Assembly (NCBI GenBank): GCA_021777365.1
Contig: JAJYDP010000279.1
Span: forward strand, 1-6,695
Length of the DNA: 6,695 bases
Source: Chloroflexota bacterium
GTDB taxonomy: Bacteria > Chloroflexota > Limnocylindria > Limnocylindrales > CSP1-4
Direction of reading: 5' to 3'
Every line of letters begins with the position of its first letter. Positions within the stretch are counted from its first letter, which is position 1. A program made the translations under genes and the position numbers. Positions 1-5,623 of the stretch are shown here, in pieces. A model generated the notes under the pieces. It ran no database searches and was not told where the DNA came from. It saw only the letters and a program-made list of their open reading frames with translations.

Positions 1-1
1 C

Positions 2-514
2 CTGCAGCGCGAACCGATCGCCGTCTCCTGGCTGATCGAGCGCGCGGTCCGCGAGCTGACGGCGGGCGAGGGCGGCGAGATCGGCTGCGACATCGCGCCG
101 GGCCTTCCGCTGGTCGAGGTGGATGCCGCGTGGGTGCTCCACGTGATCAGGAACCTGGTCACGAACGCCCGCCGGCATGGCGCCGGCTCGACCGGAGTGA
201 TGATCCGCGCCCGCCATGCGGGGGACAGCGTGATCGTGAGCGTGCAGGACGAGGGTCCCGGCGTCGAGCCCGAGGATCGCCCGCACCTCTTCGAGCCCTT
301 CTACCGGGGCGCCCGCGCACGCACCACCGGAGTCCCGGGATCCGGCATCGGCCTGTACGTGTGCCGGCGCCTCGTCGAGGCCCACGGCGGCGAGATCTGG
401 TTCGACCCCTCCCGGGGCGGCACGTCGATCTCGTTCAGCCTGCCGTTGTGGCACGCGCCCGATGAGCATCGGCCTGCGCGGATTGCCGAGGACGACCCAC
501 TCGCGCTCGGCTGA
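2..514 (+). CDS. Sensor histidine kinase, C-terminal ATP-binding domain (partial, 5' end outside window)
   Basis: The frame is open from base 2 with no start needed, so this is the last ~170 residues of a longer protein. The HATPase_c signatures appear in order: N-box HVIRNLVTNARRHG, a G1/F-box stretch with DEGPGVEPED followed by LFEPFYRG, and a G2-box GSGIGLYVCRRLVEAHGGEIW ending in a glycine-rich strand (RGGTSISFSLPL). These bind ATP-Mg in two-component kinases, which phosphorylate a conserved His on a dimerisation helix. That H-box, any sensor domain and any membrane segments lie upstream and cannot be judged. The GTG at 119 is an internal valine codon, not a start, because the coding pattern continues upstream of it. 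No response regulator follows, so a partner, if adjacent, would be upstream. The short charged tail after the kinase core (about 20 residues) is unremarkable. Confidence 0.93.
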   Translation: MQREPIAVSWLIERAVRELTAGEGGEIGCDIAPGLPLVEVDAAWVLHVIRNLVTNARRHGAGSTGVMIRARHAGDSVIVSVQDEGPGVEPEDRPHLFEPFYRGARARTTGVPGSGIGLYVCRRLVEAHGGEIWFDPSRGGTSISFSLPLWHAPDEHRPARIAEDDPLALG

Positions 515-533
515 CGCGGCGACCGCCCCTGCC

Positions 534-563
534 ATGACGGTTCGGCGCGATCCTTGCCATAAT
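534..563 (+). promoter_or_regulatory. Probable sigma70-type promoter with extended -10, upstream of the PAP2 gene
   Basis: CATAAT at 558-563 matches TATAAT at 5 of 6 positions and is preceded by TG plus one base (555-557), the extended -10 element. ATGACG at 534-539 matches TTGACA at 4 of 6, with an 18-base spacer. Transcription would start near 570, about 70 bases before the PAP2 start. The A/T-rich hexamer stands out in a very GC-rich intergenic stretch. This is a motif match only. Confidence 0.5.
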
Positions 564-617
564 CCGCCGGACAGCCTGCCTGTCTCCCCTTCCGCCAGTC
601 CGCAGCTCGGGGTCCAG

Positions 618-641
618 ATGACGGACGCTCCTCAACCGTGA
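618..641 (+). other. Possible 7-codon leader peptide overlapping the PAP2 start
   Basis: ATG at 618 opens a frame MTDAPQP that stops with TGA at 639-641, sharing its last A with the ATG of the PAP2 gene (TGATG junction). A GGGG at 609-612 lies five bases before this ATG, whereas no Shine-Dalgarno-like stretch precedes the PAP2 start. That arrangement would allow translational coupling. A 7-codon frame can easily arise by chance. Confidence 0.2.
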
Positions 642-1912
642 TGCCAGGCGACACACCTGGCGCGGCACGCGCCGACGCGCTGGGCGCGACCGCAGAGACC
701 GGCGCCGCCGCCGAGTACACACCTTCGGCCAGCCAGGCACCCGTCCACGCGCTCGGCAGGCGCAACGAGCGGCTCCTGATGACGCTCGTGGTGATCTACA
801 GCGCGCTGGTCGTGCTGCTCATGTTCCTGCGCGGCATCGAGATCACGCCCGACGTGATGGCGGTCGCCTTCGGCCTGGGTGCCGTCCTCCTGGGTCGGGG
901 CCGGCTCTTCCTGCGGGACTGGCTGCCGTTCGTGGCGCTGTTCCTGGCCTACGAGCTCATGCGCGGTCTGGCCGACAACGTGGGCCTGCCGGTCCACATC
1001 ACCGACATGGTCACCGCCGAGCGGCTGGTGTCCTTCGGGCAGATCCCGTCGCAGCTCCTGCAGGACGCGTTCCACCCGGCGAGCGGGGTCGACATCGTGG
1101 CGGAGCTGGCCACGGTGGTCTACATGCTGCACTTCGCGCTGCCGCTCGTGACCGGCTTCATCCTCTGGGTGTGGCGGCGCGCGCACTACTACGACTTCGT
1201 GGCTGCCCTGATCCTGCTGAGCCTGTGGGGCTTCGTGACCTTCGTGTTGATCCCCACGGCCCCGCCGTGGTACGCGGCGCAGGTGGGCGCGCTCAACGGG
1301 CCGGACGGGCACGCGGTCATCTCCTACCTCAAGCCCGGCGCCTTCGACACCCTGGCCAACTTCTTCGGGTTCAAGGCCGACTACATCTACACGTACACCT
1401 TCTACGACGTGAACCCGAACGGGTTCGCGGCGTGGCCGTCGCTGCACGTGGGCTACCCGTTCCTCTCGTTCCTGGTGCTGCGGCGGGCATTCGGCAAGAT
1501 CGGCTGGATCGGGTTCGCCTACACCCTGCTGGTTGCCTTCTCGGTCATGTACACCGGCGACCACTGGCTGATCGACTGCATCGGCGGCGTGGCCTACGCG
1601 TACGTGTCGTACTACCTGATCGTTCGGGCCCCGGCGGTGCAGCGGCGCCTGGCCCGCCTGCGGGACGACACGCTGGGCGTGGGCAGCATGGGTGGCGTCC
1701 GCGAGTGGGTCACCACCTTCCCGTCCACCGTCTCGTGGCCGCGCCTCGTGCTCGGTGCCGTCATCGCGGTGGCGGGCGTGGACGGCGTGCAGACCATGGA
1801 GCACGCGAGGGACACGGCAACGTGGCTGTATCTCGTGCCCTGGGCCGTGCTCGTGGTGGGGCTGTGGCTGGTGGCGGTCGCTGTCGTCAGGCGTGGGAGG
1901 ACCGCGCGGTGA
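641..1912 (+). CDS. PAP2-superfamily polytopic membrane protein (AUR1 / inositolphosphorylceramide synthase-like)
   Basis: This 423-residue protein has an Ala/Pro-rich N-terminus (about 40 residues), then multiple hydrophobic helices with the family's catalytic signature in its C-terminal half. PTAPPWY (205-211) is typical of the AUR1-like PAP2_3 group, WPSLH (265-269) is the PSxH motif with the proton-donor His, and YTGDHWLID (304-312) supplies the nucleophilic His308 and Asp312. Family members remove or transfer phosphate or phospho-alcohol head groups on lipids at the membrane. The exact substrate (lipid phosphate, phosphoinositol transfer or other) cannot be read from the sequence. Beyond the PAP2 core there are two more hydrophobic helices (about 366-385 and 394-416) separated by an acidic/basic loop, an extension of unknown role. 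I prefer ATG 641; GTG 638 immediately before it is in frame and equally possible. The gene appears monocistronic, with a promoter in front and a hairpin behind. Confidence 0.85.
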   Translation: MPGDTPGAARADALGATAETGAAAEYTPSASQAPVHALGRRNERLLMTLVVIYSALVVLLMFLRGIEITPDVMAVAFGLGAVLLGRGRLFLRDWLPFVALFLAYELMRGLADNVGLPVHITDMVTAERLVSFGQIPSQLLQDAFHPASGVDIVAELATVVYMLHFALPLVTGFILWVWRRAHYYDFVAALILLSLWGFVTFVLIPTAPPWYAAQVGALNGPDGHAVISYLKPGAFDTLANFFGFKADYIYTYTFYDVNPNGFAAWPSLHVGYPFLSFLVLRRAFGKIGWIGFAYTLLVAFSVMYTGDHWLIDCIGGVAYAYVSYYLIVRAPAVQRRLARLRDDTLGVGSMGGVREWVTTFPSTVSWPRLVLGAVIAVAGVDGVQTMEHARDTATWLYLVPWAVLVVGLWLVAVAVVRRGRTAR

Positions 1913-1950
1913 TCTGTGCGCGGCGGTGGGCAGTTGCGTGGACCGACGGT

Positions 1951-1980
1951 CGTGTCGACGGCGCAGCGCCGGTCGACACG
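1951..1980 (+). terminator. Strong hairpin after the PAP2 gene, possible factor-independent terminator without U-tract
   Basis: CGTGTCGAC (1951-1959) is the exact reverse complement of GTCGACACG (1972-1980). Four further G/C pairs form inside (1960-1963 with 1967-1970), leaving a 3-base loop and one bulged G. The following bases TTCGCG contain no T-run, so it may instead be an mRNA-stabilising stem. It lies 38 bases beyond the PAP2 stop and before the next gene, which suits transcription termination. Confidence 0.45.
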
Positions 1981-2072
1981 TTCGCGCTGGCGCCGCCGGG
2001 CGCCGTCGCGAAGCACGCCTCGCCGATGCTGCGAGCCTGATGCCGCGCCCGCGTTAACACCTCCGACTGCTC

Positions 2073-3357
2073 GTGGCCGCTACGCTCCTCGCTCCCGTGC
2101 TCGCCATGGCCGCCCGCCCGCCGACGGAGGTGCACGCGGGCAGCCCGCTGCAGAACGCGCTGGCCGCCCAGCGGGCACTGCAGGCGCAGATCGCCGCGCA
2201 GCGCCACCAGGTCGCCGGCTGCAGCAGGATGCCGCGCAGGTCGGCTCGCAGATTGCGGCCACGCAGGGAGCGCTCGACTCGATCAACGTCGACCAGGCCA
2301 GCGTGCGTACCAACCTCTCCGACGCGAGCGTCAGTCTTGCCACGACGCGTACCCGCTACCTCCAGCTCGTCACGCAGGTCAACGCACTCGACGCGCAGGT
2401 CGCCAACCTCGGGGAGGACCTGGCGGCCGCGCAGCAGGTTCTCTCCGACACCCACGCCACGCTGGCGGCCGACATCGGGCAGGCGTACCTCGCCGCGCAG
2501 ACGCCGCTCTGGGTGCAAGTGCTGAACGCGCACTCGCTGCTCGACGTGCTCTCGGAGGTGAGCAACTACCTGCAGGCTGGCAGCAATGAGGCCCAGCTGG
2601 CGGCAGAGATCGCGCAGCAGGGCGCGTCGATCGGCCAGCTCCTCGCGGCCACCCAGGCGTCGCGCGCAGGGGTCGAGCAGACGCGGCTGGCGGTGGCCGG
2701 CGAGCAGACCGCGCTGGCGGCCGAAGCGCGCGCGCTGACGGAGTCGCAGGCCCGCCTGGCCACGCTGGCGGCACGGGCCTCGGCGGAGCGTTCGGCGCAG
2801 GCGGCCGCCTATGCGGCCCTGGGACGGGACAAGGCGAAGGCCGCCGCGGTCCTGTCCCAGGAGGAGGCAGCCCTGGGGCGGCTGAAGGACCAGATCAACG
2901 CCCTGCTCAACGCCGCCGCGGTTCCCTCCGTGTACAACGGCACCTTCGAATGGCCCATGGCCGGCGTGGTCACCCACGAGTTCGGCTGCACGGGCTTCTC
3001 CCTCGAGGCGCCGCTGGGCAACTGCGCGCACTTCCACCTGGGATCGACGTCGCCGCCCCCATTGACACGCCCATCCGGGCCGCCGCCGCCGGCGTGGTGC
3101 TCTTCGTCGGACCGAACGCGTACGACCCGCCCGGCGAGCGAGCCTGGATCGTGATCGTCGCCCATTCGCGGCAGCTGGTCACCTGGTACGCGCACCTGGA
3201 TGACGGCGCCCACGCCCCGCTGGTGGTGAAGGGCCAGACCGTGAGCCAGGGCCAGGTCATCGGCTACGAGGGGAATACCGGCATCAGCACGGGACCGCAC
3301 CTGCTCTGGATGGTGGAGCTGAACGGGCAGTTCGTGAACCCGCGCCTCTTCGTGTGA
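2073..3357 (+). pseudogene. Secreted coiled-coil + M23/LytM-domain protein (EnvC-like layout), frame broken twice
   Basis: The coding signal moves through three frames. An N-terminus with a hydrophobic signal-like segment (VAATLLAPVLAMAA) and helix PLQNALAAQRALQAQI runs from 2073 to about 2215. A long Ala/Gln-rich coiled coil and the start of the M23 domain (FEWPMAGVVTHEFGCTGF, then CAHFHLG) runs from about 2216 to 3040. The rest of the M23 domain (IDVAAPIDTPIRAAAAGVV, WYAHLD, GNTGISTGPHLLWMVELNG, VNPRLF) runs from about 3040 to the stop. Both switches equal loss of one base: in GCC|GG near 2214-2218, and in the G-run 3040-3042, where one more G restores HLGID. M23 enzymes are zinc peptidases that cut peptidoglycan cross-links; coiled-coil LytM proteins such as EnvC activate amidases at division. 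The HxxxD zinc motif and the YAHL His are present, but the usual HLH reads HLL (Leu codon 3304-3306). The start is uncertain: GTG 2073 has no clear ribosome site, and ATG 2040 in the same frame meets TAA at 2055. Sequencing indels are the main alternative to a true pseudogene. Confidence 0.75.
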
Positions 3358-3503
3358 GGCGAGCGGGCCGGCTGCGCCGCCGACCTGCCGATTTGCGCCT
3401 CTGTACCCTCTCCCCGATGCCGGCCTCGCAGGCGGTGTGCGCATGGAACTGGCACCTGGGGATACCTCCGCCGCGGGACGCGAACACTCGGCCGGTGCGG
3501 GCA

Positions 3504-3533
3504 CGGGCACGAGTTGCTCCCGGCTCGTGCCCG
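3504..3533. terminator. Perfect 10-bp inverted repeat, possible terminator or structured element
   Basis: CGGGCACGAG (3504-3513) is the exact reverse complement of CTCGTGCCCG (3524-3533), with a 10-base loop. It lies about 150 bases after the M23 stop and is not followed by a T-run. It could end transcripts from the M23 gene or be an unrelated structure. Confidence 0.35.
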
Positions 3534-3566
3534 GCGGAGTCAGTGGCGACGTCTGACGGGACCGTG

Positions 3567-3681
3567 TGAGCGGGGACCGAGGACGAGGTTGAGAAGATGG
3601 TGAGCCACGGCCCGGGTTCGGCGGGACGGACGGCCAGCCGCACCGCGCGCCCCTTCTCAACGCTTCGTTAGGTCCCGCTCA
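3567..3681. repeat. 115-base imperfect inverted repeat with a symmetric 9 x 9 internal loop
   Basis: The outer arms TGAGCGGGGACC (3567-3578) and GGTCCCGCTCA (3671-3681) pair over 11 bp with one bulged G. After nine unpaired bases on each side, the inner arms GTTGAGAAG (3588-3596) and CTTCTCAAC (3653-3661) pair perfectly over 9 bp in the same register. About 56 bases lie between the inner arms. Two paired blocks in one register are unlikely by chance. The repeat sits directly upstream of the copper cluster. It could be a structured leader RNA, a terminator region, or the remnant of a small inverted-repeat mobile element; no transposase or target duplication is visible. Confidence 0.5.
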
Positions 3682-3703
3682 GCCAGCACTCAGGTCCGTC
3701 GGC

Positions 3704-3709
3704 TGTACT
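3704..3709 (+). promoter_or_regulatory. Possible -10 hexamer for a leaderless copper-cluster transcript
   Basis: TGTACT (3704-3709) ends six bases before ATG 3716, which is where a transcript would begin if the start codon were at the 5' end. No Shine-Dalgarno-like sequence precedes this ATG, and no good -35 is seen. Leaderless starts of this spacing are common in several high-GC phyla. The hexamer matches TATAAT at only 4 of 6 positions. Confidence 0.25.
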
Positions 3710-3715
3710 GCGAGC

Positions 3716-3904
3716 ATGCCCGTCGAGCCTCGCCCCATCGTCAGCACGATCGCCCAAGTCCGGTCCGTCGGCGCGCCGGTCTTCGCTGTGGGTCTGGCGA
3801 TCGCCGGCCTGTCGCTGGTCATCGGGACGCCCGGCGACCAGGTGGCGCTCGGAGCGCTGGCCCTGGCGTTCGCGGCGCTCGCACTCCGGGTGGCGGCGTC
3901 ATGA
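3716..3904 (+). CDS. Small two-helix membrane protein, first gene of the copper cluster
   Basis: I do not recognise the family of this 62-residue protein. A polar, weakly basic N-terminus (about 16 residues) precedes two hydrophobic segments, roughly residues 19-36 and 43-60, separated by the short loop GTPGDQ, so it is probably a helical hairpin in the membrane. There are no Cys or His residues and the only Met is the initiator, so it is unlikely to bind copper itself. Its TGA stop (3902-3904) overlaps the ATG of the cupredoxin gene in the classic ATGA junction. That supports a real, translationally coupled gene and puts it in the same operon. A role as membrane partner of the cupredoxin anchor is inference from position only. 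Confidence 0.6.
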   Translation: MPVEPRPIVSTIAQVRSVGAPVFAVGLAIAGLSLVIGTPGDQVALGALALAFAALALRVAAS

Positions 3905-4440
3905 CCGAGCAGGCGGCGCGTGCCCGCCCCGTCGCGCCGGGCTTCCAAACCGTCCACATCACAGTCCGCGACGGCTACCGCCCCCACACGATCGTGGCAC
4001 ATGCCGGTGTGCCGCTCCGCCTGGTGTTCCACCGCGACGAGGACGCGACGTGTTCGGAGCGGGTGGTCTTCTCTTCGCCGCGCCTCGACCGCCACCTCGA
4101 CCGCCACCTCGCCCCCCACGGCGCGACCGTGGTCGAGCTGCCGGCGCAGGGCCCGGGCGAGGTCCGCTTCACCTGCGCCATGGGCCGCTACCGCGGCCTC
4201 ATCCGGCTGAGCGAGGAGCAGGCGGCGCCCGATCCGGCGGGACGCCGCCGCCCGATCCGGCCCGTCGGGGCGATGGCGGCCGTGGTCCTCGTCCTCGTCG
4301 CGGCTGGATTGCTGTCCGCTGCCGCCCCGACGCTCGGGGCAGCTCCGCTGCTGGCGGCACTGGCCACCATTGCGCTCGCCGCGTGGCTGGCTGTCGGGCG
4401 CCACATGTCCGACTCGCTGCCACAGCCCCACAAACACTGA
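3901..4440 (+). CDS. Membrane-anchored cupredoxin-domain protein (copper binding)
   Basis: This is a 179-residue protein. Residues 15-103 form a cupredoxin-like beta sandwich of the kind found beside copper ATPases: HITVRDGYRPHTIVAHAG, then DATCSERVVF with Cys51, then VELPAQGPGEVRFTCAMGRYRG with Cys92 and Met94. Relatives commonly end this motif as CxMxMYRG; here the second Met is Arg96, so one possible copper ligand is missing. The C-terminus carries two hydrophobic helices (about 123-143 and 146-165) and ends QPHKH. There is no signal peptide. Five arginines (GRRRPIR, 114-120) lie between the domain and the first helix, so by the positive-inside rule the cupredoxin probably faces the cytoplasm. 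There it could hold Cu(I) and pass it to the ATPase. A 12-base tandem repeat inserts LDRH twice at 62-69. ATGA overlap upstream and an 11-base gap to the next gene indicate one operon. Confidence 0.85.
   Translation: MTEQAARARPVAPGFQTVHITVRDGYRPHTIVAHAGVPLRLVFHRDEDATCSERVVFSSPRLDRHLDRHLAPHGATVVELPAQGPGEVRFTCAMGRYRGLIRLSEEQAAPDPAGRRRPIRPVGAMAAVVLVLVAAGLLSAAAPTLGAAPLLAALATIALAAWLAVGRHMSDSLPQPHKH
4084..4119 (+). repeat. 12-base tandem repeat inside the cupredoxin gene (three units)
   Basis: CTCGACCGCCAC occurs twice perfectly (4084-4095, 4096-4107) and a third time with two changes (4108-4119). It encodes LDRH-LDRH-LAPH in frame. The simplest reading is a recent slippage duplication adding one or two His residues near the copper-binding face. 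Confidence 0.85.
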
Positions 4441-4451
4441 CGAGACCGCAC

Positions 4452-5267
4452 ATGCCGTTCGTCATCGACGTCGACCCGGTGGTCCTGCAGCTCGGCGGGG
4501 TTTCGATCCGCTGGTACGGGATCATCGTGGCCTTCGCGGCCGGGGCCGGCCTGTGGTACGCAGGGCGGGAAGCCCGGCGCCGGGGCATCGGAGCGACCAC
4601 CTTCGAGACCGGTGTCTGGTGGGTCGCGATCCCCGCGCTCCTCGGTGCGCGGGCGCTGTACATCCTGCAGCACGGCCTGGGCCAGGTCAGTGCCGATCCG
4701 CTGCACTTCCTTATGATCTGGGAGGGCGGGCTCTCCTTCTACGGTGGGGTCGTCGCCGCGGCGATCGCACTGGCGATCTTCGCCCGCCGGCGGAGGCGGT
4801 CGCTCGCGCAGCTCGGCGATGTCGCCGCCCCGGCGGCGGCCCTGGGGATGGCGATCGGGCACCTCGGGTGCCTCATCAGCGGCGACTCGTACGGGATCCC
4901 GACATCGCTGCCGTGGGCGGTCATCTACCGGAATCCGGGGGCGATGGCGCCGCTCAACGTGCCGCTCCAGCCTACCCAGGTCTACGAGGCGCTGGCGGTC
5001 GGCCTCCTGTTCGTCGCCCTCGTGGCCGGGCGCGCGTACCTCGAGCGGCTCGGGCCAGGCGCGACCGCCGGCGCGTACCTCGTCGGGCTCAGCACCATCC
5101 GCTTCGCCCTCTTCTTCCTGCGCGACGAGCCGCCGGTCCTCCTCGGGCTCAAGACCGCCCAGTGGATCGGGCTCGGGCTCGGCGCCGTGGGCCTGGCCAT
5201 CCTCGTTGCGCTCCTCGCGCGGCGACCCGTCGCGACAGCGTCACGCATCCGCCCGGAGGTCTCCTGA
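4452..5267 (+). CDS. lgt: Lgt-like prolipoprotein diacylglyceryl transferase, divergent paralogue in a copper cluster
   Basis: This 271-residue polytopic membrane protein has the length and order of landmarks of Lgt, which moves diacylglycerol from phosphatidylglycerol to the lipobox Cys of preprolipoproteins. Landmarks are IRWYG (19-23, equivalent of E. coli Tyr26), IWEGGLSFYGG (89-99), the signature region GHLGCLISGDSYG (136-148), QPTQVYEA (173-180), and GAYLVGLSTIRFALFFLR (207-224). Compared with E. coli Lgt, Asn146 is Cys140, Arg143 is His137, Glu151 is Asp145, Glu243 is Phe221, and the HP of the HPxQLYE region is QP. Tyr26, Gly154 and Arg239 equivalents are kept. ATG 4452 lies 11 bases after the cupredoxin stop, and the stop is 2 bases before the next ATG, so it belongs to the copper operon. 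Lgt genes beside copper or cadmium resistance genes are known in Gram-positive plasmids. The fold is confident; canonical activity is doubtful. Confidence 0.88.
   Translation: MPFVIDVDPVVLQLGGVSIRWYGIIVAFAAGAGLWYAGREARRRGIGATTFETGVWWVAIPALLGARALYILQHGLGQVSADPLHFLMIWEGGLSFYGGVVAAAIALAIFARRRRRSLAQLGDVAAPAAALGMAIGHLGCLISGDSYGIPTSLPWAVIYRNPGAMAPLNVPLQPTQVYEALAVGLLFVALVAGRAYLERLGPGATAGAYLVGLSTIRFALFFLRDEPPVLLGLKTAQWIGLGLGAVGLAILVALLARRPVATASRIRPEVS
5255..5259 (+). promoter_or_regulatory. Shine-Dalgarno site for the His-rich membrane protein
   Basis: GGAGG (5255-5259), inside the 3' end of lgt, precedes ATG 5270 by ten bases and fixes that start. GGAG and CTCC (5261-5264) could pair locally and weaken it. 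Confidence 0.6.
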
Positions 5268-5269
5268 TC

Positions 5270-5623
5270 ATGACCACCACCCATGCCACCCTCCACGAGG
5301 CCCACGACGGCCCGGTCGCGCAGGAGAGCCCCGCCCTCGGGGCGAGCACCAGGGGGCCGGCCGAACCAGCACCCGCCATGCCGCCCGCCCTCGCGGCGGC
5401 GCTGCGGATCGACCGGCGCGTCTGGCTCGGCGGCGGTGCGATCGTGGGCGCTGGCGCCTTGCTCGCGGCGGGCGTCCCCGCGTCGACGCTCCTGCTGGTC
5501 GGTGCCGTCGGGGGATGCCTCGGGATGCACCTCTTCATGGGCCATGGTGGCCATACCGGCCACGGCGGCGACGGAGTGCCCCACGAGCGCCAGGATGGCC
5601 AGCTGAGCGATGGCGGCCACTAG
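5270..5623 (+). CDS. Small membrane protein with Gly/His/Met metal-binding tail (DUF2933-like)
   Basis: This 117-residue protein has a His-containing polar N-terminus (THATLHEAHDG), a Pro/Ala-rich linker, and two hydrophobic segments (about 52-68 and 71-89). A tail with Cys83, Met86, His87, Met90, His92, His95, His98, His105 and terminal His117 follows (GCLGMHLFMGHGGHTGHGG, residues 82-100). Short membrane proteins ending in a Met/His-Gly cluster of this type accompany copper exporters, and the layout resembles DUF2933 proteins, though I cannot verify the family. The tail probably binds copper at the membrane surface. A strong GGAGG ribosome site supports ATG 5270. The gene begins 2 bases after lgt and overlaps the next gene by 14 bases, so translation is likely coupled on both sides. 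Confidence 0.75.
   Translation: MTTTHATLHEAHDGPVAQESPALGASTRGPAEPAPAMPPALAAALRIDRRVWLGGGAIVGAGALLAAGVPASTLLLVGAVGGCLGMHLFMGHGGHTGHGGDGVPHERQDGQLSDGGH

Larger units (their letters stand above)
3358..3715. other. Gene-free spacer between the M23 gene and the copper cluster
   Basis: About 360 bases lack a convincing gene. The open frame 3354-3569 gives an Arg/Pro-rich product with no recognisable domain and overlaps the end of the M23 gene, so I do not call it. The recognisable content is the 10-bp hairpin at 3504-3533 and the long inverted repeat at 3567-3681. A candidate -10 element for the next gene lies at the 3' edge. Confidence 0.6.

Noticed and set aside
632..1804. Long open frame on the minus strand opposite the PAP2 gene
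   Set aside because: It is a mirror of a GC-rich gene; the product is Arg/His/Glu-rich low-complexity sequence with no domain.
3356..3401. Weak stem GAGGCG/CGCCTC just after the M23 stop as a terminator
   Set aside because: Only six pairs with a long loop; not distinguishable from background in GC-rich DNA.
3354..3569. 71-codon open frame after the M23 gene
   Set aside because: It has no domain, an Arg/Pro-rich composition, and contains the 3504-3533 hairpin; it is better read as non-coding spacer.
3661..3673. GTTAGGT (3667-3673) next to an inverted repeat, resembling the right end of an integron attC site
   Set aside because: The partner box on the left should read like RYYYAAC but reads ACCGAGG, and there is no integrase or gene cassette pattern, so the match is probably accidental.
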